64,000 nucleotides of DNA from assembly GCF_014696315.1 (NCBI RefSeq), contig NZ_JACJPX010000002.1, positions 124,001-188,000 on the forward strand, given 5' to 3'. The stretch's first letter is position 1. Each line of letters starts with the position of its first letter. The DNA comes from Calothrix membranacea FACHB-236. Lineage in GTDB: Bacteria > Cyanobacteriota > Cyanobacteriia > Cyanobacteriales > Nostocaceae. Shown here piece after piece: positions 27,949 to 37,793 of the stretch. The notes beneath the pieces are model-generated. The model did not search any database. It was not told where the DNA came from and saw nothing but the letters and a program-made list of their open reading frames with translations. The translations under genes were made by a program, and so were the position numbers.

Positions 27949-28131
27949 GGTCAACTAGACCGCTGAACAAGTGGAGCTTCGCACAAAAGTGCGAACAGGA
28001 TTCTATGTATATTAGCGCACAATTCCTGCTTCTTTATAAAGCATAACCTATAGTGTCGAATGTGACGATGATCCCACCAATTTAATGTATGAAATCACTA
28101 ACTAGTAATTTCTTAAGAGCTGCTTAACACT

Positions 28132-28998
28132 ATGGATATACAACTTGCTCAATTAATTATTAATGGAATTGCCGTAGGGAGTATTATTGCTCTGGGTGCA
28201 GTCGGACTTACCCTTACCTATGGGATTTTACGGTTGTCTAATTTTGCCCACGGTGATTTTCTGACTTTGGGAGCTTATCTAACGCTGCTGGTAAATAGTG
28301 CTGGTGTAAATATTTGGCTGTCAATGGTACTGGCCGCAGCAGGAACAGTGGTAATGATGCTGATATCAGAAAAATTACTGTGGTCAAGAATGCGTAGTCT
28401 CCGTGCTACTTCCACAACGCTAATTATTATTTCCATTGGATTGGCCTTATTCCTCCGCAATGGCATTATCTTCATCTGGGGGGGTAAGAACCAAAACTAT
28501 AATTTACCTGTCACCCCAGCTTTAGATGTATTCGGCTTAAAGGTACCACAAAATCAGTTGTTAGTGTTGGGGTTAGCAGTACTGGCGATTTTGGCACTGC
28601 ACTACCTGCTGCAAAATACAAAAATTGGCAAGGCAATGCGAGCCGTTGCCGATGATTTAGATTTAGCTCGAGTTTCTGGCATTAATGTAGAGCAAGTAAT
28701 TCTCTGGACATGGCTAATAGCTGGCACACTCACGTCTTTGGGTGGCAGTATGTACGGGTTAATTACAGCAGTGCGTCCAAATATGGGGTGGTTTTTGATT
28801 CTGCCCTTATTTGCCTCTGTCATTTTGGGGGGAATTGGTAATCCTTATGGTGCGATCGCTGCTGCTTTTATCATTGGCATAGTGCAAGAAGTCAGCACCC
28901 CTTTGCTAGGTTCTCAGTATAAACAAGGAGTAGCGCTCTTAATGATGATTTTGGTGCTGCTCATTCGTCCCAAGGGTTTATTTAAAGGCACGATTTGA
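28132..28998 (+). CDS. LivH-like branched-chain/neutral amino acid ABC permease
   Basis: A 288-aa membrane permease with eight or so hydrophobic segments. Characteristic LivH elements are GSIIALGAVGLTLTYGILRL followed by SNFAHGDFLTLGAY near the start. GKAMRAVADDLDLARVSGIN (the EAA-like coupling loop, about residues 164-183) and GGIGNPYGAIAAAFIIG near the end. In Anabaena the Nat-I system uses such a permease for neutral amino acids; the matching symbol cannot be assigned safely. No binding protein, second permease or ATPase gene is adjacent, so it works with subunits encoded elsewhere. Confidence 0.85.
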   Translation: MDIQLAQLIINGIAVGSIIALGAVGLTLTYGILRLSNFAHGDFLTLGAYLTLLVNSAGVNIWLSMVLAAAGTVVMMLISEKLLWSRMRSLRATSTTLIIISIGLALFLRNGIIFIWGGKNQNYNLPVTPALDVFGLKVPQNQLLVLGLAVLAILALHYLLQNTKIGKAMRAVADDLDLARVSGINVEQVILWTWLIAGTLTSLGGSMYGLITAVRPNMGWFLILPLFASVILGGIGNPYGAIAAAFIIGIVQEVSTPLLGSQYKQGVALLMMILVLLIRPKGLFKGTI

Positions 28999-29016
28999 GC
29001 AGCACCAATCAGCTAA

Positions 29017-29154
29017 TTACTCGATGATATGGAAGTAGTAAGCTGCAACTAAGAAGTTGATCGCTAATAATAATAATGCCCAACCAGTACGGAAAGGATA
29101 GGGGGGTTTAGCTCCACTATCTGCTACTGGTGAACTTTTGCTTTTAGCAGTCAT
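29017..29154 (-). CDS. 45-aa single-pass membrane protein, photosystem II small-subunit type (Psb35-like?)
   Basis: A short gene with a clean ribosome site (AGGAGA, 7 bases before the ATG at 29154). The protein starts MTAKSKSSPVADSGAKPPYP, continues FRTGWALLLLAINFLVAAYY and ends FHIIE. The polar N-terminus plus one helix after PYPFRTGW is highly characteristic of a conserved cyanobacterial small thylakoid protein. I believe it corresponds to the family named Psb35 (a CP47-associated PSII assembly factor), but I recall this only from memory and the name is unsure. It is convergent with the LivH-like gene, 18 bp apart. Confidence 0.7.
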   Translation of the reverse strand: MTAKSKSSPVADSGAKPPYPFRTGWALLLLAINFLVAAYYFHIIE

Positions 29155-29325
29155 TGGCTGTTCTCCTAAATTTCAGGACTGTTTAAGAAATACCAAACAG
29201 AGGTACCGATTAGCCAGTTTCTTTAAAAATATTTGTGTGAAGGAGGAGATTGGGGATTGGGGACTGGGTAATTGGTAATGGGTAATGGGATATTTATTCC
29301 CCTCTTCCCCCTGCCCCCTACCCCC

Positions 29326-30228
29326 TCAATCCTCCCCTGCATGATAGGAACTCCGAACCAGAGGCCCAGAACGGACGTGGCTAAATCCCATTTGCCATGC
29401 TATGGTGCCAAGTTGATTAAATTCCTCTGGAGTCCAGTATTTTTGAACTGGCAGATGTTCTAGGGAAGGTCGCATATACTGACCAATAGTTAAGCGATCG
29501 CATCCGACTGCTCTTAAATCTTTCATCGCTTCTATGACTTCCCCAAAGGTTTCCCCATGTCCCAGCATTAAACCGGATTTGGTGGGGATAGAAGAGTCGA
29601 TTTCTTTGACGAGTGCAAGTACATCCAGCGAGCGATCGTATTTTGCTCCCCGGCGCACTGGCCCAGTTAAGCGTCGCACCGTCTCAATATTGTGGTTAAA
29701 ACAAGCAGGCTTTGCCTTGACAATCATCGCTATCCTTTGGCGTTGTCCTTCTTCCCCAGCACCGATACCGCCCCAAAAATCTGGTGTCAGCACTTCTATT
29801 TGAGTTTCTGGGTTCAACTGGCGGATAGTTTCCATCGTTTGGACAAAATGTCCTGCTCCCTGGTCTGTCAAGTCATCACGGGCTACAGAAGTCAGTACCA
29901 CATAACGTAAGCCCAAAAGCTTGACAGCTTCTGCCACCTTTTGCGGTTCCTCTAAATCTAAGGGCATTGGTGCATGACCTTTATCTACTTGACAAAATGC
30001 ACAAGAACGAGTGCATGTAGGGCCCATTAGCAGAAAAGTAGCAGTTTTTTGGGCATAGCACTCTCCCCGGTTGGGGCAACGTCCTTCTTCGCAAATTGTA
30101 TGAATTTGGCGCTGCTTAATAATCCGTTGTACTGTAGAAATTTCGCTGGCTTTGCCGATAGAACGACGTAACCAGCTGGGCATTGCCATTATTTCTGACT
30201 TGAGTTGGGCTTGTTGTGACGAAGTCAT
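29326..30228 (-). CDS. lipA: lipoyl synthase
   Basis: A radical-SAM enzyme of about 300 aa that inserts two sulfur atoms into protein-bound octanoyl groups to make lipoyl cofactors. The auxiliary cluster motif is [12 protein letters not shown] (CxxxxCxxxxxC, about residues 45-56). The radical-SAM cluster motif is [13 protein letters not shown] (CxxxCxxC), and the C-terminal RSSYHAGE contains the conserved serine ligand. All ligands are present. The ATG at 30228 (MTSSQQAQ) is preferred; a TTG at 30249 would add seven residues. Many cyanobacteria carry two lipA copies; only one is in this window. Confidence 0.95.
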   Translation of the reverse strand: MTSSQQAQLKSEIMAMPSWLRRSIGKASEISTVQRIIKQRQIHTICEEGRCPNRGECYAQKTATFLLMGPTCTRSCAFCQVDKGHAPMPLDLEEPQKVAEAVKLLGLRYVVLTSVARDDLTDQGAGHFVQTMETIRQLNPETQIEVLTPDFWGGIGAGEEGQRQRIAMIVKAKPACFNHNIETVRRLTGPVRRGAKYDRSLDVLALVKEIDSSIPTKSGLMLGHGETFGEVIEAMKDLRAVGCDRLTIGQYMRPSLEHLPVQKYWTPEEFNQLGTIAWQMGFSHVRSGPLVRSSYHAGED

Positions 30229-30487
30229 AGACAACCACGCGAGATCCAAAGGTACTGTGGAGCAAATTCTCTATGCTCTAGAGCAAGGTTAAAGCCTTAA
30301 ATATTACCATGACATAAATTGACTGGAACACGGGCAGAGGTTCTAGAAAACACATCCTCGAAAATCACTTATACCGAAAATATACTCTCCCCCAATCAAG
30401 ATAAATGTTGGATATAGTAAGAGCATTCTCAATGTCAATGGGCATAATAGCCATCTACACCTATAGTTTCTGTTAGAGTAATAAGTC

Positions 30488-31123
30488 GTGGCAAGTAACA
30501 AAATTCTAGTTATTGATGACACCACAGTTGTCAGGGTAAAAGTACGAGAGATGTTGCCGCCTGGCAATTTCGAGGTAGTAGAAGCAAAAGACGGCTTAGA
30601 AGGACTAAATTACATCCTTAAAGAAAAATTTAGTTTGATCATGTTAGATTTTCTCTTACCTAAAATGAGCGGTTGGGAAGTTTTCCAGCAAATTCAAGCC
30701 CAGCCTGAGTTAAGGAAGATCCCTCTAGTAATGATGTCTGGTCGTAAGGAAGAGGTAACTGAAAAAATTTCAGAACCCTTTGAATATTTTGAATTTCTTG
30801 GCAAGCCTTTTGACCAGAAGCAACTCATTGGTGCCATTAAGTCAGCAATGACAAAATCTAAACAGGTACGCCCAGAACCAGCTCTAGTTGGAGCAGGTGT
30901 TGCTGTTAGTAATGGCGCAACTGCAACTTCTAGTCATAGTTTTGCCACAGCCCCAGCGGCTGTAAATAGCAATGCTACAGTTCCACCTCCAAGTGTTGCA
31001 ACCGCATCCTCTGGAGAAATTGAGCTTTTAAATGAAAAAATTGCCAAGATGCAAGCAGAAATAGAGAGCTTGAAGAAACAGCTAACTCAAGTTGTGACCT
31101 TCATTAAGCAGAAAGTCAAATAG
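30488..31123 (+). CDS. response regulator with C-terminal coiled coil
   Basis: A 211-aa protein starting at a GTG (MASNKILVIDDTTVV). Residues 1-125 form a receiver: the acidic pair in IDDTTVV, the phospho-Asp in LIMLDFLLPKMSGWEV (about residue 54), and the Lys in FLGKPFDQ. There is no DNA-binding output. An Ala/Ser/Thr-rich linker (about 135-175) leads to a coiled coil EIELLNEKIAKMQAEIESLK (about 177-205). It probably acts through protein contacts, for example in motility or pattern signalling. It sits 0.7 kb before the large kinase gene; a partnership is possible but unproven. Confidence 0.85.
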   Translation: MASNKILVIDDTTVVRVKVREMLPPGNFEVVEAKDGLEGLNYILKEKFSLIMLDFLLPKMSGWEVFQQIQAQPELRKIPLVMMSGRKEEVTEKISEPFEYFEFLGKPFDQKQLIGAIKSAMTKSKQVRPEPALVGAGVAVSNGATATSSHSFATAPAAVNSNATVPPPSVATASSGEIELLNEKIAKMQAEIESLKKQLTQVVTFIKQKVK

Positions 31124-31800
31124 TTGTCATCAAATGCTTATAACAATAACGCATGAAAGAAAGACTAAGAACTAGTAAAATACGGCATAAATAAAGTAAC
31201 CATTTCAACTAGCCAAAAGCCTTGATATAGAAACTTTTTTACTTTTGTCTTCCGCGTATCATTGTAGACGGGAATAAATACGCTCTTAATTTGATCAAAG
31301 TAAGGCAGTTCCAAGAAATAAATTATTTTGTAGAGTGAGCCAAACATTCCATCTATGGTATTGGCTCATTTTTACTTTTGCTTAGTTGTACTAGTATAAC
31401 TAGGCTGAAGTTTATAGAAGTACAACGGTGTATGAAAGTAAGAGATATTATGATGTAGATATTTTATTGATTTATAATGCTAGCTTTATTTCCGCCGTGT
31501 TTTACTAGTGTTATAAGCCACTAAAATAGCTATTTTAATAATATAAAAAATACTTGCCAGCATTCAGAGCATCATCAGGAATAAAGGCAAGTTTTTTTAT
31601 ATTTACTATCGGCTAATCGCTAGCCTTTTTATATCAGAGATTGGAAGCCTTATATGGTTTTGCTCAGAAGCGCAAACTTAATATATTTATTTTTTGTCAA
31701 AATCTATATATTTCACATAATTTTTCCATTATTTGATGCTAATTCCAGGTTTGTCATGGGAATAATATTCATAGAATTAAAATTATGAGCATCAGCTTCC
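31124..31800. other. intergenic between response regulator and large kinase
   Basis: About 680 AT-rich bp. A likely terminator is at 31336-31375. A minus-strand open frame at 31165-31347 covers that hairpin and has no family features. A second imperfect repeat of TACTTGCC/GGCAAG lies around 31551-31590. No gene is supported. Confidence 0.5.
31336..31375 (+). terminator. Rho-independent terminator-like hairpin
   Basis: TGAGCCAA (31336-31343) pairs with TTGGCTCA (31361-31368), followed by TTTTTAC. Stem of 8 bp, loop of 17 nt. It is 213 bp past the response regulator stop. Confidence 0.55.
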
Positions 31801-34800
31801 ATGCTACTTGTATCAGATACACTATCTCCTATAATTGGCTATCGCATTACTGAGCAACTCTATTCAAGTAAAAAAACCTTAGTTTATAGAGGTATTAGAG
31901 AAAAAGACCAGCAAGCGGTCATCCTAAAACTGATGCGAAATGAATATCCTACCTTTGCGGAAATTAGTAAATTTCGTAATCAATATGATATTACACAAAA
32001 TCTAGAAATTCCGGGCATAATCAAACATTTCAGTTTAGAGAATTACCGCAATGGTTATGTCCTAGTTATGGAAGATTATGAAGCTATATCCCTCAAAGAT
32101 TGGCAAATAAGACAACGAGAGCAAGGCAATAATTTTGTCTCCTTAAAAGAATTTTTTCAGATAGCGCTGGCAATTTGCTTTACTTTGGAACAGCTACATA
32201 AGCATTGCATAATTCATAAAGATATTAAACCTGCAAATATTCTAATCCATCCTGCAACTAGTGAAATTAAGCTAATCGATTTTAGTCTTGCTACTTTATT
32301 ACCAAAAGAAATTCAATTTATTACAAATCCTTACGTTTTAGAAGGAACTCTAGCTTATATGTCTCCTGAACAAACAGGACGCATGAACCGATATATTGAT
32401 TACCGTACAGATTTTTATTCTTTGGGTATTACCTTTTTTGAACTCCTTACTGGACAGTTACCTTTCAATAATACTGAACCATTGGAGTTAGTCTATGCTC
32501 ACATTGCTAAAGAAGCACCAAAAGCAAGTCGCATTAATTCCAAAATTCCCTCAATTTTAGCTGATATTATCAGTAAGCTGATGGCGAAAAATGCCGAAGA
32601 TAGATATCAAAGTATGCATGAACTAAGATACGACTTAGAAAATTGCCAGAAGCAATGGGAAGAAAAAGGAAATATTACAGCATTTCAATTCGGCTCTCGG
32701 GATATATCAAATCATTTTGCCATTTCTGAAAAACTTTATGGCCGCCAGCAAGAAATTGAAACTTTACTCACTACTTTTAAAAGAGTAACAAGCGGTAAAA
32801 CAGAAATGATTTTAGTTTCTGGTTCCTCTGGTGTTGGCAAAACTGCGTTAGTTAACGAACTACATAAACCCATTACGCGACAACGTAGTTACTTCATCAA
32901 CGGCAAATTTGACCATTTTCAACGTGATATTCCATTGTCAGGCTGGGTACAAGCTCTACGGAATTTAATTGGGCAAATACTTTTGGAAACAGATGCCCAA
33001 ATTCAAGAATGGAAAGCCAAAATTACATCAGCATTAGGTACACAATGTCAGGTAATTACTGATGTAATTCCTGAACTTGAAAAAATTATTGGTCAACAAC
33101 CTGTTGTAGCAGAACTTACTGGTATTGCTGCTCAAAATCGGTTTCATTTATTATTCAAAAAAATTCTTCAAGTATTTACTAGCAAAGAACATCCTTTAGT
33201 AATCTTTCTCGATGATTTGCAATGGGCAGATACGGCTTCTTTGAAATTTATCCAGTTATTAATGAGCGAAACTGCTTCTATCGTTGCAGGCGAGGCAGAA
33301 TACTTATCTGAAAATAAAGGTAGTCTGCTACTAATTGGTGCCTATAGAGATAATGAAGTCTCTAATCTCCATGCATTGAATTTAACATTACAGGAAATTT
33401 CTAAAAATGAAGCAATAGTTAATACAATTAAGCTTTCAAATCTTAGCCAGGTTGATTTAAACAATTTAATTACTGATACGCTTCATTGCCGTGAAGTAAT
33501 TGCTGTTCCTCTAACCCAAATGGTATTTGCCAAAACTAAAGGCAACCCCTTATTTGCATCACAATTTCTCAAGTCATTACATGATGACGGACTTATTAAA
33601 TTAAATTTTGATGTTGGTTATTGGCAATATGATATTGCTAAAATCAAAATTTTATCTCTTACAGATGATGTTGTAGAGTTTATGGGTATGCAAATAGAAA
33701 AGCTGCCCATCAATACACAAAATCTTCTAAAACTAGCTGCTTGTATTGGAAATGAATTTGATTTAAAAACTTTGGCGATCATCAATGAAAAGTCTGTAAT
33801 CGATACAGCATCAGACTTATGGCAAGCATTATTTCAAGGGCTAATTTTGCCTCTGAATAATGGTTACAATTTTATCCCAATAGATGGCAGAGAAGAATCA
33901 AATAATTTACCAATTAGTAGTTACCAATTACCTAAATATAAATTTGTACATGATCAAATACAGCAAGCTGCTTATTCTCTAATCCCTGAAGAACCAAAAA
34001 AGCCAATCCACTTAAAAATTGCTTTACTACTGTTAAGTAATATCCCATTAGCAGAAAGGGAAGACAAGATTTTTGAGCTTGTCAGTCAGTTCAATGTTGC
34101 ACTTGAATTCATCACTGATCAAGCTAAACGTGATGATCTGGCTGTGATGAATTTGACTGCTGGACGTAAAGCTTTGATATCAACAGCTTACTCATCGGCG
34201 TTCTATTACTTAACTACAGGAATCGAGTTGCTGTCAGATAATTCTTGGGATACTAAATATGAGTTAACCCTGGCTTTGTATGAAACAGCAGCAGAAGCAG
34301 CATACTTAGCCAGTAAATTTGAGCAGATGGAGAAATTAGTAGAGGTCGTGTTGCTAAAAGCTAATACACTGCTGGAAAAAGCCAAAGTTTATGAAGTAAG
34401 AATTCAGGCTTATGGGGGACAAGGTAAAGAGATAGATGCTATCAATATTTTCTTAGATTTTTTGAAAATGTTTGGTATTGATTTTCCAGAAAGACCCAGC
34501 CAATCTTATGTTCAGCAGGAAATAAAGAGAACAGCTTTAAATTTAACAAATAAGCGTATTGAAGATTTAATTGATTTACCTGAAATGAGAGAAGCTAAAG
34601 CAATGGCGATGATGCGTATCTTAGCTATTGGAATGACTTTTACTTCTCAATCTGTTCCAGAACTAATACCGTTAATTTGCTTAAAACAAATCAATTTATC
34701 GCTCGAATATGGTAACTCTCGCTCGTCTGCTCTTGCATATGTTGGTTACGGATTAATACTCTGTAATGTAATGGGAGATATTGAATCTGGCTATAAATTT

Positions 34801-37401
34801 TGCTACTTGGCTTTAAATTTAGTAGATAAGTTTAATGCCCAAGAATTTAAAGCTAAGATACTTGATACATTTAATCGATTTATTAGGCATTTACGGGAGC
34901 ATATAAGGAAAAGTATTAAGCCTTTATTAGAAGCTTACACTGCCGGATTAGAAACCAGAGATTTAGAGTATGCTGCTTATTCTATTAATGCTTATTCGTA
35001 CTATTTATACTTTAGTGGTAAAGATTTGAGCTACCTCAAACAGGAAATAGCAACATACAGCCAAGCTATATATAAAATTAATCAAAAAAGAATATTTAAC
35101 TACAACGAAATCTACCGACAGGTAGTCTTAAATTTGATAGATTCTGTTGAAAAGCCTTGTTGTTTAATCGGCGATGCTTATGATGAAGATACAATGTTGC
35201 CATTTCTCCTTCAAGACAACGATACTGTCGGGCTTCTATATTTATATATTAGTAAACTACATCTCTGCTATCTATTCAATGATTTCTCTCAAGCATTTGA
35301 AAATTCAATTCTGGCGGAAAAGTATTTAAATGCGGGTATAGGGCAAATAGTTGTTCCTGTTTTTTATTTATACGATTCGCTATCTAAGCTAGGAGTTTAT
35401 CATCATGTTGATGAATCTGAGCAAAAAGCAATTCTCCAAAAAGTAATAGACAATCAGGAGAAAATGAAAAAATGGGCAGATTCTGCGCCCATGAATTATC
35501 TACATAGATTTTATTTAGTAGAGGCTGAGCAGTCTCGAGTTATAGGTCAATATGTTGAAGCAATAGATTATTATGAGTGTGCTATAAATCTCGCCAAAGA
35601 ACATGGCTATATCAATGAAGAAGCTCTTGCTTACGAATTAGCAGCTAAATTTTATCTCGCATGGGGAAAACCAAAAATTGCCCAAACCTACCTTATTGAT
35701 GCTTATTATGGCTATGTTAACTGGGGTGCAAAAGCCAAAGTGGATGACTTAAAAAAACGCTATCCTCAACTACTTGCACCTATTGTTCAGCAGGAAAAAT
35801 TTAATCGCTCTTCTAGACATAATAACTCCCCAGAACTGAGCATAAACTTATCTACATCTAGTACTCAATCTACTCTAGCTACGAATGAAACTATTCTTGG
35901 CTCTAACACCAGCATTTCAGATATGCTGGATTTGGCATCTGTAATCAAAGCTTCTCAAGCAGTCGCCGGAGAAATTGAGCTACAAGAACTGCTGTCTACT
36001 TTAATACAAGTGCTAATGGAGAATGCAGGAGCATCTAAATGTGTACTGATTTTGAGTGAATTTAATAACTTAGATTTAACTATTACTGCAGTCAGTTCCA
36101 ATGGAAATTTTGCAGACAGTTATACAGAGTTTTTATCTATTCCTTTAGAGTCTAGCGATCATGTTCCCACCACTTTGATTAATTACGTCAAACGCACGCA
36201 AGAAATATTAGTTATTGATGATATCAAAGCTCAAGCTTCCTTTGCATTAGATATCTACATTAAGCGTGAGCAGCCAAAAAGTATATTATGTATTCCCATC
36301 CTTAATCAAAGCAAATTTTTAGGTATTATTTACCTAGAAAATAATTTAACTACGGAAGCTTTTACAAGCAGTCGCTTAGAAGTTTTAAAGCTAATCATTA
36401 CCCAAGCAGCAATTTCATTAGAGAATGCTCTTCTCTATCAAAATTTAGAAAAAGCAAATCAAGAATTGGCAGAATACAATCATAATCTAGAGACAAAAGT
36501 AGCAGCAAGGACACAAGAAGTTAACCAAAAAAACACTCGGCTACAACAAACTCTAGCACAATTAAAAAGTACTCAAAGCCAGTTAATTCAAAGTGAAAAA
36601 ATGTCTTCTTTAGGGCAAATGGTAGCAGGAGTTGCTCATGAAATTAATAATCCTATCAATTTTATTCATGGTAATATTACTCATGCTCATGAATATGTTC
36701 AGGACTTGCTAGATTTAGTAAGTATTTATCAGCAAGAATACCCTAACACTTCGTCTTTAATAAAGAACAAGGTGGCGGAAATTGATTTAGATTTCCTAGC
36801 AGAAGATTTACCTAAAGTTCTTGATTCTATGAAGCTTGGTAGTTCGCGTATCCGCAATATTATTTTGGGTTTACGCAACTTCTCGCGTCTAGATGAATCA
36901 GAAATGAAGCCTGTAAATATACATGAAGGAATTGATAGCACCTTGATGATTTTGCAGCACCGACTTCAAGAAAATAGTAATCGTCCCGAAATTCAGGTCA
37001 TCAAAGAATATAAACAATTACCAGATGTGAGTTGCTATGCTGGTCAACTCAATCAGGTATTTATGAATATTTTAAGTAATGCTATAGATGCCTTGGATGA
37101 GTGCAAGAATGAGGGTAATTCTTTAAGTCACAATCCCCAGATTCGCATTCGCACTGAACTAAAAGATGCGAAAACCCTGATGATTAGGATTGCTGATAAT
37201 GGTCATGGTATGACTGCACAGGTACAGCAGAAAATTTTTGACCCATTTTTTACCACTAAAGTTGTAGGAAGTGGTACAGGCCTGGGGTTGTCAATTAGCT
37301 ATCAAGTTATAGTGGACAAACATAAAGGTCAGTTAAGGTGTGATTCTCTACTAGGAAAAGGGACTGAGTTTGTGATTGAGATACCAATGCAACAGGCCTA
37401 A
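31801..37401 (+). CDS. Ser/Thr kinase - AAA ATPase - GAF - histidine kinase fusion (HstK-like)
   Basis: A 1866-aa multidomain signalling protein. Order: Ser/Thr kinase-like domain (about 10-275) with HKDIKPANILIH and APE-like MSPEQTGR; AAA/STAND ATPase with Walker A SGSSGVGKTALV (about 340) and LVIFLDDLQWAD; a long helical TPR-like region (about 780-1330); GAF (about 1360-1520); coiled coil; histidine kinase with VAGVAHEINNPINF (His about 1613) and a complete ATPase end (NILSNAIDAL, GTGLGLS). The kinase-like part has DFS instead of DFG and a weak glycine loop, as often in this family, so Ser/Thr kinase activity may be reduced. The family is typical of filamentous cyanobacteria. Confidence 0.92.
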   Translation: MLLVSDTLSPIIGYRITEQLYSSKKTLVYRGIREKDQQAVILKLMRNEYPTFAEISKFRNQYDITQNLEIPGIIKHFSLENYRNGYVLVMEDYEAISLKDWQIRQREQGNNFVSLKEFFQIALAICFTLEQLHKHCIIHKDIKPANILIHPATSEIKLIDFSLATLLPKEIQFITNPYVLEGTLAYMSPEQTGRMNRYIDYRTDFYSLGITFFELLTGQLPFNNTEPLELVYAHIAKEAPKASRINSKIPSILADIISKLMAKNAEDRYQSMHELRYDLENCQKQWEEKGNITAFQFGSRDISNHFAISEKLYGRQQEIETLLTTFKRVTSGKTEMILVSGSSGVGKTALVNELHKPITRQRSYFINGKFDHFQRDIPLSGWVQALRNLIGQILLETDAQIQEWKAKITSALGTQCQVITDVIPELEKIIGQQPVVAELTGIAAQNRFHLLFKKILQVFTSKEHPLVIFLDDLQWADTASLKFIQLLMSETASIVAGEAEYLSENKGSLLLIGAYRDNEVSNLHALNLTLQEISKNEAIVNTIKLSNLSQVDLNNLITDTLHCREVIAVPLTQMVFAKTKGNPLFASQFLKSLHDDGLIKLNFDVGYWQYDIAKIKILSLTDDVVEFMGMQIEKLPINTQNLLKLAACIGNEFDLKTLAIINEKSVIDTASDLWQALFQGLILPLNNGYNFIPIDGREESNNLPISSYQLPKYKFVHDQIQQAAYSLIPEEPKKPIHLKIALLLLSNIPLAEREDKIFELVSQFNVALEFITDQAKRDDLAVMNLTAGRKALISTAYSSAFYYLTTGIELLSDNSWDTKYELTLALYETAAEAAYLASKFEQMEKLVEVVLLKANTLLEKAKVYEVRIQAYGGQGKEIDAINIFLDFLKMFGIDFPERPSQSYVQQEIKRTALNLTNKRIEDLIDLPEMREAKAMAMMRILAIGMTFTSQSVPELIPLICLKQINLSLEYGNSRSSALAYVGYGLILCNVMGDIESGYKFCYLALNLVDKFNAQEFKAKILDTFNRFIRHLREHIRKSIKPLLEAYTAGLETRDLEYAAYSINAYSYYLYFSGKDLSYLKQEIATYSQAIYKINQKRIFNYNEIYRQVVLNLIDSVEKPCCLIGDAYDEDTMLPFLLQDNDTVGLLYLYISKLHLCYLFNDFSQAFENSILAEKYLNAGIGQIVVPVFYLYDSLSKLGVYHHVDESEQKAILQKVIDNQEKMKKWADSAPMNYLHRFYLVEAEQSRVIGQYVEAIDYYECAINLAKEHGYINEEALAYELAAKFYLAWGKPKIAQTYLIDAYYGYVNWGAKAKVDDLKKRYPQLLAPIVQQEKFNRSSRHNNSPELSINLSTSSTQSTLATNETILGSNTSISDMLDLASVIKASQAVAGEIELQELLSTLIQVLMENAGASKCVLILSEFNNLDLTITAVSSNGNFADSYTEFLSIPLESSDHVPTTLINYVKRTQEILVIDDIKAQASFALDIYIKREQPKSILCIPILNQSKFLGIIYLENNLTTEAFTSSRLEVLKLIITQAAISLENALLYQNLEKANQELAEYNHNLETKVAARTQEVNQKNTRLQQTLAQLKSTQSQLIQSEKMSSLGQMVAGVAHEINNPINFIHGNITHAHEYVQDLLDLVSIYQQEYPNTSSLIKNKVAEIDLDFLAEDLPKVLDSMKLGSSRIRNIILGLRNFSRLDESEMKPVNIHEGIDSTLMILQHRLQENSNRPEIQVIKEYKQLPDVSCYAGQLNQVFMNILSNAIDALDECKNEGNSLSHNPQIRIRTELKDAKTLMIRIADNGHGMTAQVQQKIFDPFFTTKVVGSGTGLGLSISYQVIVDKHKGQLRCDSLLGKGTEFVIEIPMQQA

Positions 37402-37430
37402 GCTTACCTTTGTAAGGGATGATTTATAAA

Positions 37431-37458
37431 TTAACGCACCATCTTTCTCGGTGCGTTA
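37431..37458. repeat. hairpin downstream of large kinase
   Basis: AACGCACC and GGTGCGTT form an 8-bp perfect stem with a 9-nt loop, 31 bp past the stop codon. No T-run follows, so it may act as an mRNA-stabilising 3' structure rather than a terminator. Confidence 0.5.
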
Positions 37459-37572
37459 TGGCTAATTATCACTCTCTTAAGTTCCAAAATCCTTGCACAG
37501 CCATAATACACAATACTTACATATTTACTCTGAACAATCACTGCAGGAAAAATATGACACTTACGTAAGTGC

Positions 37573-37608
37573 TAATACCAATTTGAAGAGTAATCGCTAC
37601 AGATGTAG
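37573..37608. mobile_element. MITE copy B, left fragment
   Basis: ATACCAATTTGAAGAGTAAT, then CGCTACAGATGTAG, matches the right end of the intact MITE at 6304-6447 read in reverse. The rest of the element resumes at 38707, after the IS110 insertion. Confidence 0.8.
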
Positions 37609-37665
37609 CGACTGTCTTGAATGTCAAGCGATCGTTAACAAAAAAGTGGTGGTGGAAACATTGAC

Positions 37666-37793
37666 GCAACTGAGGATCGCTGCGCTAGATTCGGCGGTGT
37701 CTGGTACGGGCTAAAAGGCTTGTGGCTATGTAGTCTAGATAGTCACAGCCCGCACCAGACACTCCGCTGCGCCGCCGAATCTTCCTCAGTTGC
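37666..37793. repeat. 128-bp imperfect hairpin element
   Basis: GCAACTGAGG at 37666-37675 and its complement at 37784-37793 start two long arms that share GATTCGGCGG, GTGTCTGG and CGGGCT. The arms differ by short indels. The transposase stop codon lies in the right arm, so this element's arrival or an associated deletion removed the transposase C-terminus. Confidence 0.7.

Noticed and set aside
29272-29463. 63-aa plus-strand frame at the lipA end
   Set aside because: Begins in GGTAATGGG-type simple repeats and continues antisense to lipA.
31165-31347. 60-aa minus-strand frame
   Set aside because: Covers half of a terminator-like hairpin and has no ribosome site or family pattern.
37493-37714. 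73-aa plus-strand frame
   Set aside because: Made of the MITE left fragment, the IS110 far end and the hairpin arm; no coding signal of its own.
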